DNA of 64,000 bases, taken from assembly GCA_029465975.1 (NCBI GenBank), contig CM055744.1, forward strand, positions 7,227,192 through 7,291,191, given 5' to 3'. Position numbers and translations under genes: made by a program. Shown in pieces: positions 34,552-46,389 of the stretch (position 1 is its first letter; every line of letters begins with the position of its first letter). Below the pieces are notes generated by a model. It saw only the letters and a list, made by a program, of their open reading frames with translations, was not told the DNA's origin and searched no databases. The stretch is from Dallia pectoralis (taxonomy: Eukaryota; Chordata; Actinopteri; Esociformes; Umbridae).

Positions 34552-35886
34552 ATGGCAACCGAGCAGCGTTTTAGACAGTGTGCTTCTCCCTGCAACCGCT
34601 TTCTCACGGGCCGGGACACACATGTTCTGTGCGTAGTTTGTTTGGGAGAGGAGCATGCTCAGTTAGCCTTGGAAGAGGCTAGCTGTAAGCATTGCGACCG
34701 TCTCGCCATCCGTACACTTCGCTCTCGCCTGGCGCTTTTTCAGGAAAGCGGCTCGGTTCGCGTTCCCCGCGGCTCAGGTCCCGCCGCTGCCGAGGCACGG
34801 CGCCGACTGGCGTCGTGGGGTTCGCAAGCGGATCTAGCATGCGGTTCCGAGACGGCTTCTGCAATTTCTCGGTCCTCGTCTACTAGAGCCAGTGCCTCAG
34901 CTCGGGGTCCGGAAGCACCCGCACGGGTTTCTTCCGCCCTGGATGAGGCACCCTTTTCTCAGCCGTCCAGTTCTGAGGAAATGGAGGTTGAAAACCTCGA
35001 GGCGGAGGCTGAATTGTTGGTTCAGTCACCCGCGAACGAGGAGCTGCTGGAGGTACTCACCCGAGCTGTGGGAAAGCTCAAGATCGAGTGGCCGGCTGAC
35101 AGGCAGGAGTCTGCTTCAACCAGTAAGTTGAATGAACGATTCTTGCCTTCCCGTGCTTTACCTCCTCGCCGGTGTTTGCCTTTCTTCCCGGACCTCCACG
35201 CTGAGGTGTTGAGGTCCTGGAAAAAGCCGGTGTCGTCCCGGGTGTTTAATCCGCGGACTAATATGTACTCTAATGTTGCCGAGGCTAATGTTCATGGGTA
35301 CGGACCGATGCCGGTCGCGGAGGAGATACTGGCTAGCCATTTATCTCCCGCGGCATCGTCTCTGAGGACACCGGCATTGCCCTCCAAGGTGTTGAATACT
35401 ACTTCAGCGCTGGTGGGCAAAGCTTATTCGGCGGCGGGTCAGGCAGCTTCCTGCCTCCATACTATGTCTATTCTACAGGCATATCAGGCAGAGCTGCTTA
35501 GCGATGGGGCTCAAGGGGAGACTGTAAGTCCTGACGATGTTCGAGAACTTCGTCAGGCGGCGGATTTGTCACTTCGTGCCACAAAGGAGACGGCCAAATC
35601 AGTGGGCCGTGCTATGGCAGCCTTGGTGGCCACGGAGAGGCATCTCTGGCTAAGCCTCTCTGATATGAGAGATAGAGAGAAAGCTTTCCTTCTGGACGCG
35701 CCTCTTTCCCCCGACGGCCTCTTTGGCCCTGCTATTGGCTCGGTCGTCGAGAGGTTTCAGGAGGAAAGAAGGCAGGCGGCTGCCTTCCAGAAATTTCTCC
35801 CCGTCGTAGCCGCGTCGCAGGGGCTGTCGGGCGGGGGCAGCCCCGCCCAGCGCCGAGCACGACACACCGGGCGCAGCAGAGAGTGA
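34552..35886 (+). CDS. DIRS Gag-like protein, open frame of 444 codons
   Basis: Starts at ATG 34552, about 90 bp after the left inverted repeat, and ends at a stop at 35884-35886. The N-terminus has a Cys/His cluster (Cys10, Cys14, His24, Cys27, Cys30, His35, Cys45, Cys48), as I recall for fish DIRS ORF1. A Ser/Ala/Glu-rich linker follows (about 110-180), then a conserved helical region (about 200-420) with a Pro-Arg-Arg-Cys, Phe-Phe-Pro-Asp-Leu-His, Val-Phe-Asn-Pro-Arg pattern. The C-terminus is basic (Arg-Arg-Ala-Arg). This protein packages the element RNA. The frame has no stop or frameshift although the rest of the element is deleted. GC content is much higher than in the flanks. Confidence 0.8.
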   Translation: MATEQRFRQCASPCNRFLTGRDTHVLCVVCLGEEHAQLALEEASCKHCDRLAIRTLRSRLALFQESGSVRVPRGSGPAAAEARRRLASWGSQADLACGSETASAISRSSSTRASASARGPEAPARVSSALDEAPFSQPSSSEEMEVENLEAEAELLVQSPANEELLEVLTRAVGKLKIEWPADRQESASTSKLNERFLPSRALPPRRCLPFFPDLHAEVLRSWKKPVSSRVFNPRTNMYSNVAEANVHGYGPMPVAEEILASHLSPAASSLRTPALPSKVLNTTSALVGKAYSAAGQAASCLHTMSILQAYQAELLSDGAQGETVSPDDVRELRQAADLSLRATKETAKSVGRAMAALVATERHLWLSLSDMRDREKAFLLDAPLSPDGLFGPAIGSVVERFQEERRQAAAFQKFLPVVAASQGLSGGGSPAQRRARHTGRSRE

Positions 35887-36056
35887 GTGTCGCTACTCGG
35901 GCACCCCCCCCACGGGGTGAGTGGGCCGGGGGGCGACGCTCACAGGCGGGGCCTTCGAGGGGTAGGACAGTTTCGAGGCCTGTCACTACACCCAAGAAGG
36001 CTTTGTCTAAGAGACCCTGACAAGGGTGTCAAACCGCTGGGGGTGTTCCCCAACAG

Positions 36057-36350
36057 GGGAGTAGTCCTATTGTGCCTATTGTGCTGCAAGCCTTCTGCCC
36101 TCCTCCTTTTTTGACGTCGGACCAGAAGAAGCATAACCTCCTCTGCCCGGTGAGGGCCTTAGACGCCTACGTCCACAGAACTGCCCTGTGGAGTCTGTCC
36201 GAACAGTTGTTCGTGTGCTTTGGACCACCCAAGAGAGGGGTTCCTGTGTCTAAGCAGAGGATGAGCAAGTGGGTGGTTGAGGCCATCTCACTTGATTACG
36301 AGTCGGCTGGTCAGCCTTCACCCTTGGCTTGCCATACTCCCTGCATGCCC
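36057..36350 (+). pseudogene. DIRS tyrosine recombinase fragment
   Basis: Reads Asn-Leu-Leu-Cys-Pro-Val-Arg-Ala-Leu-Asp-Ala-Tyr-Val, Leu-Phe-Val-Cys-Phe-Gly and Val-Ser-Lys-Gln-Arg-Met-Ser-Lys-Trp, the middle of the DIRS recombinase domain. The first catalytic Arg region upstream, the His-x-x-Arg motif and the catalytic Tyr are not present, because the sequence passes directly into the inverted repeat. No ATG starts this frame. It is a remnant left by internal deletion. Confidence 0.8.
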
Positions 36351-36355
36351 TTGGC

Positions 36356-36546
36356 ACTTGCTTCAGCCCATCAGAAACTGAAGGTGCCGGTAATTAGGGG
36401 TGCTTTTATGACTTCCTGGTCGCGACGTCACCCGTCTGTGACGTTCCGTCACGCCATTGGACTGATTTCACATGTGCTTCATGACGCACTCACGCAGAGC
36501 GTTCCCATAGCGTTTTCACGCAGCGTCTCGTTCCCCTCAGGGAACT
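36356..36546 (-). repeat. Right inverted terminal repeat of the DIRS-like element
   Basis: Mirror of 34272-34462. Two differences from the left arm are seen in the centre (ATGACGCACTC versus GAGTGCGTCCTGA; TGAAATC versus TGTAATC read on the minus strand). The outermost 15 bases diverge more. Confidence 0.9.
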
Positions 36547-36572
36547 AAGCTTACATACGTAACCGGAGACGT

Positions 36573-39500
36573 TTTCGTTTAATGTCAATATGGCGACATC
36601 TATAAGAAGAAAGCTCTTCTGTTAAATACTCTAAAATCGGTTTACTTAGAGAAAATCAAATACGTACTGAAACAGAATGACAAATATGGACATATATTTT
36701 TTTGCCTTTTGTTCACTGGTTGACAAAATAATTGAGGTCACATCATACAGTTCTTGGGGTGATAGCATTCTTGTATTTTCCCTGGGCACAGACGACGTAA
36801 AGCTTTTTCCATTTCAAAGCTAAGGACTGTTCTCCGTAATTCTGTCTATCACTGAGAATACGAGAGCAGGAAAGAGAGCACGACCCGCTTTTACATGTGG
36901 ATCTTGCAAAAAAAGTGTGCTCTTCAATTCTGTTCAAAGTATCAGTCACACCCAGTCATTTGGTTCAATAAGGAAGGCTTTGGATGAGAATAATTGAATA
37001 ATTTCCTCGAGTGTGGAAGTCAATCAACAGTTTCCACAATCCTTAGAAATATCTATGACGTTGAACGACCCACAGCAGATGAATATTCTCTGTGTAGCCT
37101 GATAAAGCTCTGGGATTGAAATCCAATAAGAAGAGGATTTGCAGAGGTTGACACTTTCACACTGTTTCAGATTTCTTATTATCATCTGCAGTATCTCCCT
37201 CATCATACATTATGTACGGATACTAATATTCCGGCACAGATAAGGACAAGCTTGTAATTATTCGCTGTCAAATGAATCCAATGTCTAAGACACTCTTTTC
37301 ACAGGTCCTTGGAAATTGTCAAAATGTTTTCCATTTAATAGTGTATTCATGTTGAGAATAATCCAAACCATGACTTACCCAAGGTGATTATATGTGCTCT
37401 ATGTCATACTATTCCCATCTGCACATATACTCTGGATGAGGCATTACATTCATTTGTGAAATCTAATTTGACTAGAGTCCAGATTAGCCAGGGCAAATAG
37501 ATGAGCGTCGTCTTGACTGGTTGCCAGTTTCCATTTGTCTTGCTGCCATAGATGTGATCCGGAGGACTTTGCTGTGCAAATGAGTCTGGGGCCAGACGTC
37601 CGTAGCCATCTGGTATAAATGACACTTAACATGCTTATTCTTCCTTGTCTGTTTCCTCACCTTTTGTCAGAACATGAGAACAATATTAAACGCGATCCAT
37701 CTTCACAGGCTTCAAGAATGAGGACGTCTGTGACTTCTTTACTTGGTTGCTTACAAGATTTCATCCAGACAACCATATTATGATCCAAGATGAACCCAGT
37801 TAAGTGTTGATCCAAGATCCAGACAGCTACAATTTGAACCGAGACGGCCCAAGCCTAAATAGGTTCCCAAATATTGTGTCCTAAAATGCCCCCAAAGTCA
37901 TCAAAACAATTAACTTTTAAACCAATTTCATGGATAACTGAATTATGGTAGTCAATTCTCTGTAAAGAAATGTACACATTTGCAAAAGCTCTAGAATGCA
38001 TATTTTACTCTGAAAACTTTTTGTGGTATAATTTATTGCAGCTCTGCTGAAGAAAAAAGGTGTGTTTTGACTGAGAATGTCATTGTGTTGATTTTACCAT
38101 GTCTAGAGGTAAAAATTCAAAATAAAATCACACCCGTAATTTCAATTATTCCCAGCATGCTCTACTGCAGGTACATTTTTGTTTCGTTTAACATTTCTTT
38201 TTTCAATTAACTGTTTTAAAATGTACATTGGTTAATTGGTGGATTTCTAAATGTCATGGTATTTGAAAATACTTTTATTTTTGTATCTGTAGAATTATTG
38301 TATCTTTAGAATGTTGCCATGCTTAAAATAATTTGCATTCCTGTAAAACCATTAGTTTGCATATTAGATTAGATTGATATTTTAAACGTATTCTGAGAAA
38401 GTAAGAGTGTAAAGCACACTGCTGTTTTTATGTGTAATTCTAACAGCACACCGTTTGAACTGATAGACACATCAGACCAGAATTAAATGTAACGCTGTCA
38501 GTTTTTATTTAATACAGAAGAATGAACAGTGCATGATGCTCAAGAATCAATATCAGCAAATTGCTGTTTTCGCCAAGATCAATACACAACGCCTTTCCCA
38601 GAGGATGTGCATACCATCTGCAGAGGCTGATTTTCACGTTCCAATCCAAAAATATCTAAGTGATGTATATGACATATGCATATTATGGATGGGTCTTCAT
38701 CTACCTGCCTTATGCTTGCTATACCAACGGTTGTTTGTTAGCGATGCTGACAAAAAAGTGTTGAAATAATTTGCATAATCTATGCAAATCATTTTTAATA
38801 GCCTGCCAGATGGGACCCAAATCATACCGCCGTTCTCATGATAGACTGACATTTCATTCTAATCTGCTGTGTAATTTATGCTTGACAGTGAAAATGGTCT
38901 CAACTAATTAAATATCACTAAAGTAGGTCTTTATCTGTTTATTGGCAGGTTTGTTTTAATTTAGAGCAAGTGAAATGCAGAGATTATCGTTATCAAATAA
39001 TTCAGAGGAAGCAGTATTTTTCACACAAGCATCTCTGACTTGTGCTTTCTCTCACCCAATACAACCCATCAAAATGACTTATTCATGTACAACTGTACCT
39101 GTGCGGTTACAGGCAACCTGGTGTTCCTGGAGAGAGACAACTTGCATCAAAGAAGAGTGGCAGACAGAAAGATAAGGTGAGCAGAGCGAAGTGCTGAAGC
39201 TCAAGAAACAGGAGGCCCTCGAACTATAGAAAATGGATGAGGAGGACAGGAAAGATTTCTGCCACACATGACAAAGTAAAAACAAGAGCAAGAGAAGGTG
39301 CCGGATGGTTTTGGGTTGTCAGAGAACTTTCTCTGAGAAAAAGAGAGCTTTTAACTTCTTGGTAAAAAGGTACAAGAACTGAAGATCTCAGTGAAGAAAA
39401 TCAACAGCATTTAACTTCAACCATCAACATAAGTACTGGCATATTTAAATTCAGAGGGATAACTCACTGCAACTCAGCCATACTCTAAATACCAACATAA

Positions 39501-40577
39501 ACCAGATCTTAAACTCACAATTTGGCCAATTCATTTTTACAGAGCAATTTACCAAGCTTTATCGGTCCTGACACCAAAAACTCCACTATTTGATCTGCTC
39601 ATCATGGCACATAAAAACCCTAACCCAGTCAATGGTAGACACCATATGTAAACGGTATCTCTATCTTAACGACAACAACATTGCACACAAGAAACGACAT
39701 ATCATCTTTAAAGAGCAAGACAAGTGCTTCACTTACTTAGAATGCAGAAATGAACACATACTTATTGTACCTACAGTAATTGTCAAGTTGAGATCATCTG
39801 CCAATGGATAGAATGCTTTTTAAGCAACCTTAGTAATCAGAAAAGCACAATGTACTGCTTGATGAACTCATAAAGCTACCGGATATAGAAAGGCTTGAAG
39901 ACCTTTGCCTTCAAAACGAAGCCCAAGGGGTTGACAACCTAGCAGTTGAATCCTGCAGCAAACTGACACTGTCCTGGGTTTCTGTAGAAAACAGCTCAAA
40001 TTGTCTCTGTGCTACCCAGGGTTGACAGTCAGTGTTGCACACAGCAGATCACTGTGATAGATCAATCACCTGCAGGCTCAGTGTGGGTTGTAGCCCGGCA
40101 AAAAGGTGCTGTTAAAAGGATGGACTTACAAATTGTCTAAGGTGTTGGGGACCGTCATTAACCATAATGAGCGCTGACGACCTTAGATGACTACAACAGG
40201 CATCAGTCCATCCAGGACTTTGGTATGGCTATGTTCAGAGAATAAAAGAGGATGTGAATCCAGTACTATTACCGCAAGTGCTGATTACATTATCCTATTG
40301 ATTTTAGACACAGAGGTATCTCTACTCCTGCTATGCTTTAAAACATGTCATTTTAATGGGTACCACGGCACATGTAGATATTGCACATTATGGGTCCCAT
40401 GGATTTAGAGCAGATAGTTTAGGTAAAGATAGAGTTATTGCCTTTTTGACCAAAAAATGAACTTCTAGTATCTTTTCTGTGGTGAGAACATATAAATACT
40501 AACGCCCTTCTAGAGCAGTTCAAGTTAAGCCAAATCCAGAGAAGCTACAGAAGAGCCCTTCTTGCCGCACTATGCAA
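36573..40577. other. Long upstream non-coding sequence
   Basis: About 4 kb, AT-rich, with no recognised transposon of size. An inverted pair of octamer motifs lies at 38769-38789. About 39000-40000 has several short open frames and purine-rich sequence that I could not relate to a gene or repeat. Confidence 0.4.
38769..38789. promoter_or_regulatory. Inverted pair of octamer (POU) motifs
   Basis: ATTTGCAT at 38769-38776 and its reverse complement ATGCAAAT at 38782-38789, separated by five bases. The octamer is the known POU-factor site. A third ATTTGCAT lies near 38331. Location is about 11.5 kb upstream of the kcnd2 start. Function is inferred only. Confidence 0.35.
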
Positions 40578-40661
40578 TACGGATACAGTCTGGAGCGATA
40601 CGGATACAGTCTGGAGCAAAACGGATACAGTCTGGAGCAGTACGGATACAGTCTGGAGATG
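40578..40661. repeat. 21-bp tandem repeat, 4 units
   Basis: ACGGATACAGTCTGGAGC plus three variable bases, four times. Confidence 0.95.
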
Positions 40662-40889
40662 GATAACAGCCACCTCCTTTAAACCACTACTACGAGGTCG
40701 TCCTAGAGATATTACAGCTATCCCAGGACAGCAGTTTGATTCCCCCTATCCTCCTCTGTTGTCTTTATTATAACGCTCTCCACGGCCAAAAAAAATTGTG
40801 AGCAGATCTCTGTTACACTTCTTAAATAAATCTCTACATAATTCTACTTGATTTGAATTGCTAAGTTTTACAAAAAATACAAAAAAGAA

Positions 40890-41690
40890 TTGTAATATTA
40901 GATTTAACTAGATTTAACTTTATTGTCATTGGACAGTACAATCAGATTAAATTAGTTCAGTTAATTTATAATGCTGTGTCATATATTAGCGTCTCAGTTA
41001 AATTATGATAATGTGCCATATATTAGCGTCTCAGTTAAAATATGATGCTGAGAACAACGAAATGCAGTTTGCATCCAACCAGAAGTGCAAAAAGATATGG
41101 AGTACAGTGTGAGGATGTGCAATTGACATGGATATGTAAATGTGCAGGTATTTAGTTCAATGTAGCAAATTGCAACACCAGCGCAGGAACATCAGTGCAG
41201 GTGGTAAATAGAGAGTACAAACATTATGCATTGTGCAACAGGCAAATATAATACATAGGCGAGCAGTGTTCAGGGCCAGAGGTAGCAATGGGGAGTACAA
41301 CAGTACAATGTACAAATGGCAGATTAAATTAATAAGTAGCAGTGTGAGTGCAATTTTACCCAATGGTATGGGTAAGAGTTCAGTATGTTAACAGCAGTAA
41401 GGAAAAAACTGTTCCTGAGCCTGCTGGTGTGGGTGAGTAGAGATCTGTAACGCTTGCCTGATGGCGGGGGGGGGGGGGGTCCCTGATGATGCCACACGCT
41501 CTCCACAAACAGCGCTGTGCTGGAGGTCTTTGATGGAGGGGAACTGCTAAGGTGTTCTGAACCGTGTAATGGTCCAATTACCATATGTACTATATCCACT
41601 GAAGTGATTATCCTAGGATGTTTTAACCTACAATGCCTCTCAAATGTATCAATCTGCCTTGGACTTTTCCACATTTTATTCTTTTACAAC
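40890..41690 (-). mobile_element. L2-type LINE 3' end, interrupted
   Basis: Read on the minus strand, 41610-41370 encodes the end of a LINE reverse-transcriptase ORF (Leu-Thr-His-Thr-Ser-Arg-Leu-Arg-Asn-Ser region). A 3' non-coding part follows, ending at about 40900 with TGACAATAAAGTTAAATC, the same tail type as at 46150. A G/C homopolymer of 15 bases at 41467-41481 breaks the frame. About 80 bp of a 37-bp tandem array (40965-41045) lies within the 3' non-coding part. Confidence 0.65.
40965..41045. repeat. Detached 37-bp array units inside the LINE tail
   Basis: Two copies of the ATATTAGCGTCTCAGTTAAA unit that forms the large array at 41755-42385, separated from it by about 700 bp of LINE sequence. 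Confidence 0.9.
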
Positions 41691-41754
41691 ATGTTTTAGC
41701 CACTGATTATTTAAAAAAATCACTGATGATTTCAAAAAAGCAAGCAATATATGT

Positions 41755-42385
41755 GCCATATATTGGCGTCTCAGTTAAATTATAATGCTGTGTCATATAT
41801 TAGCGTCTCAGTTAAATTATGATAATGTGCCATATATTAGCGTCTCAGTTAAAATATGATGCTGTGTCATATATTAGCGTCTCAGTTAAATTATGATGCT
41901 GTGTCATATATTAGCGTCTCAGTTAAATTATGATGCTGTGTCATATATTAGCGTCTCAGTTAAATTATTATAATGTGCCATATATTACGTATCAGTTAAA
42001 TTATGATGATGTGTCATATATTAGCGTCTCAGTTAAATTATGATGCTGTGTCATATATTAGCGTCTCAGTTAAATTATGATGCTGTGTCATATATTAGCG
42101 TCTCAGTTAAATTATGATGCTGTGTCATATATTAGCGTCTCAGTTAAAATATGATGCTGTGTCATATATTAGCGTCTCAGTTAAATTATGATGCTGTGTC
42201 ATATATTAGCGTCTCAGTTAAATTATTATAATGTGCCATATATTACGTATCAGTTAAATTATGATGATGTGTCATATATTAGCGTCTCAGTTAAATTATT
42301 ATAATGTGCCATATATTACGTATCAGTTAAATTATGATGATGTGTCATATATTAGCGTCTCAGCTTTATTATGATGATGTATCGT
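41755..42385. repeat. 37-bp minisatellite, about 17 units
   Basis: Unit ATGCTGTGTCATATATTAGC then GTCTCAGTTAAATTATG. Variants TATTACGTATC and ATAATGTGCC alternate in the right half as two-unit blocks. Confidence 0.97.
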
Positions 42386-45300
42386 TTATTAGCTCCAGCT
42401 TCTGCACTTTCTTCTTCACTTCTCTCTACGTCGTCTATTATTCAGCCTTATGCTTTATCAATAGTGCACATTTTTGAATACATCATTGTTTTTTCATTTC
42501 ATTTCCAGTTTTTGTTGGCTGGTTCTCCCTGACTCTGACATATGATTCCCAGACTACTGTGATTTCTCAGGTTCTCCTATTAAATTGTCGCTACACCTTT
42601 ACTTTTTGCCGACAATGGACTGCTTATTTATATCTCCTGTTTGGGTTGAATAAATGAAATGTGTATTTAGTGCCTACGGTTTGGAGCCATCTGTCAGTTA
42701 ATGGTTGTTAAAAATGGCATGTTGGACTTTGTTAAGTTTAAACTACGTGTTAGTATACATGTTGTTTGTGTGTCACTACTGTGCTGTGCTGCATCTACCC
42801 AGCCATTACAATAAAATTGTTCTACATAACCTTACTATCTAACAATCTAACCTCAAACATTTTCTGAAAAACTGCTTTTATCAAACCCCCGCGGCTATCT
42901 AGTTCTGGAGATGCCACAGGCACATTCACATGGGTTTTCAAATATTATTTCCCACTCTTATGTAATCCGGTTGTGACCTGAGGCTCAATATTTTAGTGCC
43001 TTTACACACATTTATATGTTTAATTTTAACCTTTTTATTTTTAGTTGGGATGTTTTTCCTTAATATTCTGTGTAAAGTAAAAATGGGTTTCAATTAATTT
43101 CTGTGGTTAAAGGTTAAAACATCATCTTGCTAATCTACATGGAGATTTAGGTGGTCTTGTAACGTTTTCAAATACTTCTGTTGTTCTAGTTTCAAGGAAA
43201 AAACAGTATAGCCACTGTATGGGAAAGAAAGACGAGGAAGAATCAATGCTGACATCAGATTTGGATCATAAATTTGTGTCTTTACCAATCTGGCAGTGAA
43301 ACAATTATAATAGAGAACAAAACACCTATTGGGAAATTTGAAGGGCTGGACTTAATCTCTTTTGACAGACCCACCAAATGAAATGTTCAACATCGTTTCT
43401 GTGACATGTTGCCCAAACACAGTTTAGGAAACGTGTAAAATGAGCCGTATGACCAAACATTCCCCGTCCAACCGCCAAAACCAAATAAAAGGTTTTTATT
43501 TAAACATAACAACAACAACAAAAATTGACCTCAACTGCCGAGATTTTCGAGTTTAAATGAGAAAACAGACCCACTCAGAATCAGATTTAATGACATCAGT
43601 TATACAGGGTCAACAGCTCAAAATTTTAAACATCACCTACAAAAAATTATTGGAATATTACAAAGGTTAAAGTAACACAATGATGGCATTTTACTCATCA
43701 TTATCAATACATTTAGGGGATGAAAGCACAGAGTAAGTATAGAGATGTTAGGTGAGTTGTGTATCTATGTTAAGTGTCTACTTGTAATAAATATTAAAAA
43801 CGACATATTTACGCACACAGAAAAGGAAGTAAAGGTAAAGATGAAATTAATTGTAATCTAAATGTGTGTTGCTTAAGTCTGATTAATAGCAATGCCATAA
43901 CAGCTTGATTATGTACCTTATTGTATATTATAGAGTAAAGTAGGTTATAATAACTACAGGGAACCAGATCTTGACTTCCTTGCTATTGCTCATAGCTGTG
44001 TAAACACAGCTTGATTAGCTACCTGTCAGCCTGCCTCAGAGCACAAGTAAATGATGATGGCTTTTTGTCACCAAATGCTGTGAGGATGATTCAGAGTACT
44101 GTAGCTTGCAAACAAACGTCACAGGTGTACATCCGCTAATGACCGCGCAGATTCAGTGGTGATGTTCTGGATCATCGGTTGCTTAAAAGGTTCGTTCCAT
44201 TATTGCTCGAATGACATCAGAGTACATATAGTCTGCGACTGTGTTTGAGTCACGCCACATGACAGGAAGAGCAATGGTTTCTCCCTCACTGTTATTGTCT
44301 TGTCACCCGAAAATGAGTTACTGCATATTAACTCTGAACATATTTTAATTAAAACTCAAATAAGCACCCGTGAGTGGTCTACAGAATCTACAGGGGGTAA
44401 TGAATTGCACGTCTAAACAAAAATCCTCAATTATAGAAGTATTCCCTTTTTCTTCTAAGGGGATAAACGTATCTCGTCTTGTATCGGTGAAAAAGAAGCA
44501 GATATTATTCGAGTTATTTTGTTCTGTATCATATAATAATTTGAGTTTTCTCATGCACATATATCAGTTTTCTCATGCACTTACACACATGCGTGTACTT
44601 ACACGAACACACACTGGTGACAAGCAGGCTATTCAACCCTGTCTTCTCTCTTGTTCGGCAGGTCCTCATTAGCCTCAACACTCCTTAGCCATGCATGTAG
44701 ATCAAAGTGTTGGATGGAAACATAGCCAGGGGAGTATCCTGATGGGGGGAGAAACTCATTAAAGCCTTTCAAAATTCACCAAAATTGATTCGCCAATCGT
44801 CTCCAACCTGGTGACACTTTATCAACAAAATAAACAGCAAAACGGCCGGATATTTTCTAATTTAGAGCTTACCCATTATTTTTGTGAAAAAGTGCAGTAG
44901 AGTTTGACACTCCATTTGTCAGAACGGAATTACCAGAACACACGTCTCTTGATCAAAAGGGTCTAAAAGAACTGATGGATGACATTCTTGTGCAGTGTAT
45001 TTTATTTTGGTTTTCTGGACTGTAGACGGCATCTGACCCTTGACAGTTGACACTAGAGGGACCTGTGCTTTGTACAAACTGTGTCCAATCAGTTGGAGGT
45101 CAACGGCTGTTCAACGCCACTGGGGGGAAAACGTGTAAAATCCTGATGACATTTATATTTTTATGAACAATGAACTTGGGGAGCTTTCTTTCATGGTAGT
45201 TTTAGGAAAGAAATAACATACCGATAGAGTAGCAAACTATATTCAACATAATCTACAAGTAAAACTAGTTCCTTATTTCACAGAATGTAACAACAGTTCA

Positions 45301-45924
45301 ATGGCATGCCTTAATGTTTATTCACGCCGTGTGGCATATAGACGATTCACCTTGGCTAGGGACTGTTTCCAGGCTTTATACTCTTCACTGTGTTGTAATT
45401 ACGAATAGCCCTTAGCTGTGGTATATTTGTTTTTTGGACACCTACTCTGGCATTATGGATAACTGTTCAACTTTGTCACACAGGTCTTTGAACTATTCTC
45501 TTTTTGGTCTATTGATGATATAAAGAAAGTGCCAATTTGGCATCTCTAGGATTGTGTAGTAATTCATGTTATACTAATCAACCTGTTGAATAATGCAGAG
45601 TGAGAAGCATGATTTAATTTGTATTGTTATATAACATACCATATCAACGGTTATGATGCAGTAAAAATTATGTGTATTTGTATACAGAATTATGAGCCCT
45701 CATGAGTGTTTATGAGTGATTATAACTATGCTTATATTATGTATGCATTATACTTCGTTATGAGAATATATATATATATATGATGATGATGCATATGGGA
45801 GTTTAATAACATGTCAGCTGATATTAGCTGTGATACAAATCCTATATTTTTGTGAGAAACTTTTCTCCCAGAACATTGGATTCTTGGCACATTTGGACAC
45901 TTTCTATAAGTATCTAGATAACTA
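42386..45924. other. Upstream non-coding sequence
   Basis: About 3.5 kb with no array or clear transposon. A 14-bp AT dinucleotide run is at about 45766-45781. Open frames at 44345 and 44370 overlap on opposite strands and show no motif. Confidence 0.4.
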
Positions 45925-46176
45925 GTAGATGATCTATCTTGCTAATCGATGCATCCATTTTCACCATTCTGACTTATTGTATTATCCATTTAACACTTGC
46001 ACCTGTTTTTCCGGCTTGTATAGCCCTCTGCACATATGCAATTGACTACAATGTTAAACTGAATACCCTCACATTGACTTATCACACTGTATTACACTGT
46101 ATTACACTGCACCCCATCTCATTTGACTCATACAAGTGGCTCAATCAATGACAATAAAGTTTAATCTAATCTAGTT
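45925..46176 (+). mobile_element. LINE 3' tail
   Basis: Ends TGACAATAAAGTTTAATCTA ATCTAG, the short-repeat tail typical of L2-like LINEs in fish. Upstream is AT-rich 3' non-coding sequence with no coding part. Confidence 0.5.
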
Positions 46177-46389
46177 AAAGAGAGTAGGTAGGTGAATTGG
46201 TAAAATAGTGCCATGACACCAATCACTCTCTCAACGTCTGCCCGCCATAGGCAGAAGATTAGGCAGACAATCAGACTGCCCAGAAAATCAGGTGTATTGT
46301 CTGACACCTCCTGTCTAGCTCCTCAGTAACTTTTACCAGCCCTCCCAAAGAGGAGTTTTAAACTGATTTGAAATTCTTAGACAAAGAAA

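Larger units (their letters stand above)
34272..36546 (+). mobile_element. Non-autonomous DIRS-like retrotransposon derivative
   Basis: Long inverted terminal repeats (about 34272-34443 and 36375-36546, with weaker pairing to 34462/36356) enclose a gag-like frame and a fragment of a DIRS tyrosine recombinase. DIRS elements normally have gag, reverse transcriptase/RNase H, and a tyrosine recombinase instead of an integrase, with inverted or split repeats. Here the reverse transcriptase and RNase H are absent and the recombinase is truncated at both ends. The right end continues into CTTACATACGTAACCGGAGA, a phrase I associate with fish DIRS ends; the left end lacks it. No target duplication is expected for this class. 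Confidence 0.8.

Noticed and set aside
34552..35886. Gag-like frame as a host gene
   Set aside because: It lies between DIRS inverted repeats beside a DIRS recombinase fragment, so it belongs to the element; domestication is not shown.
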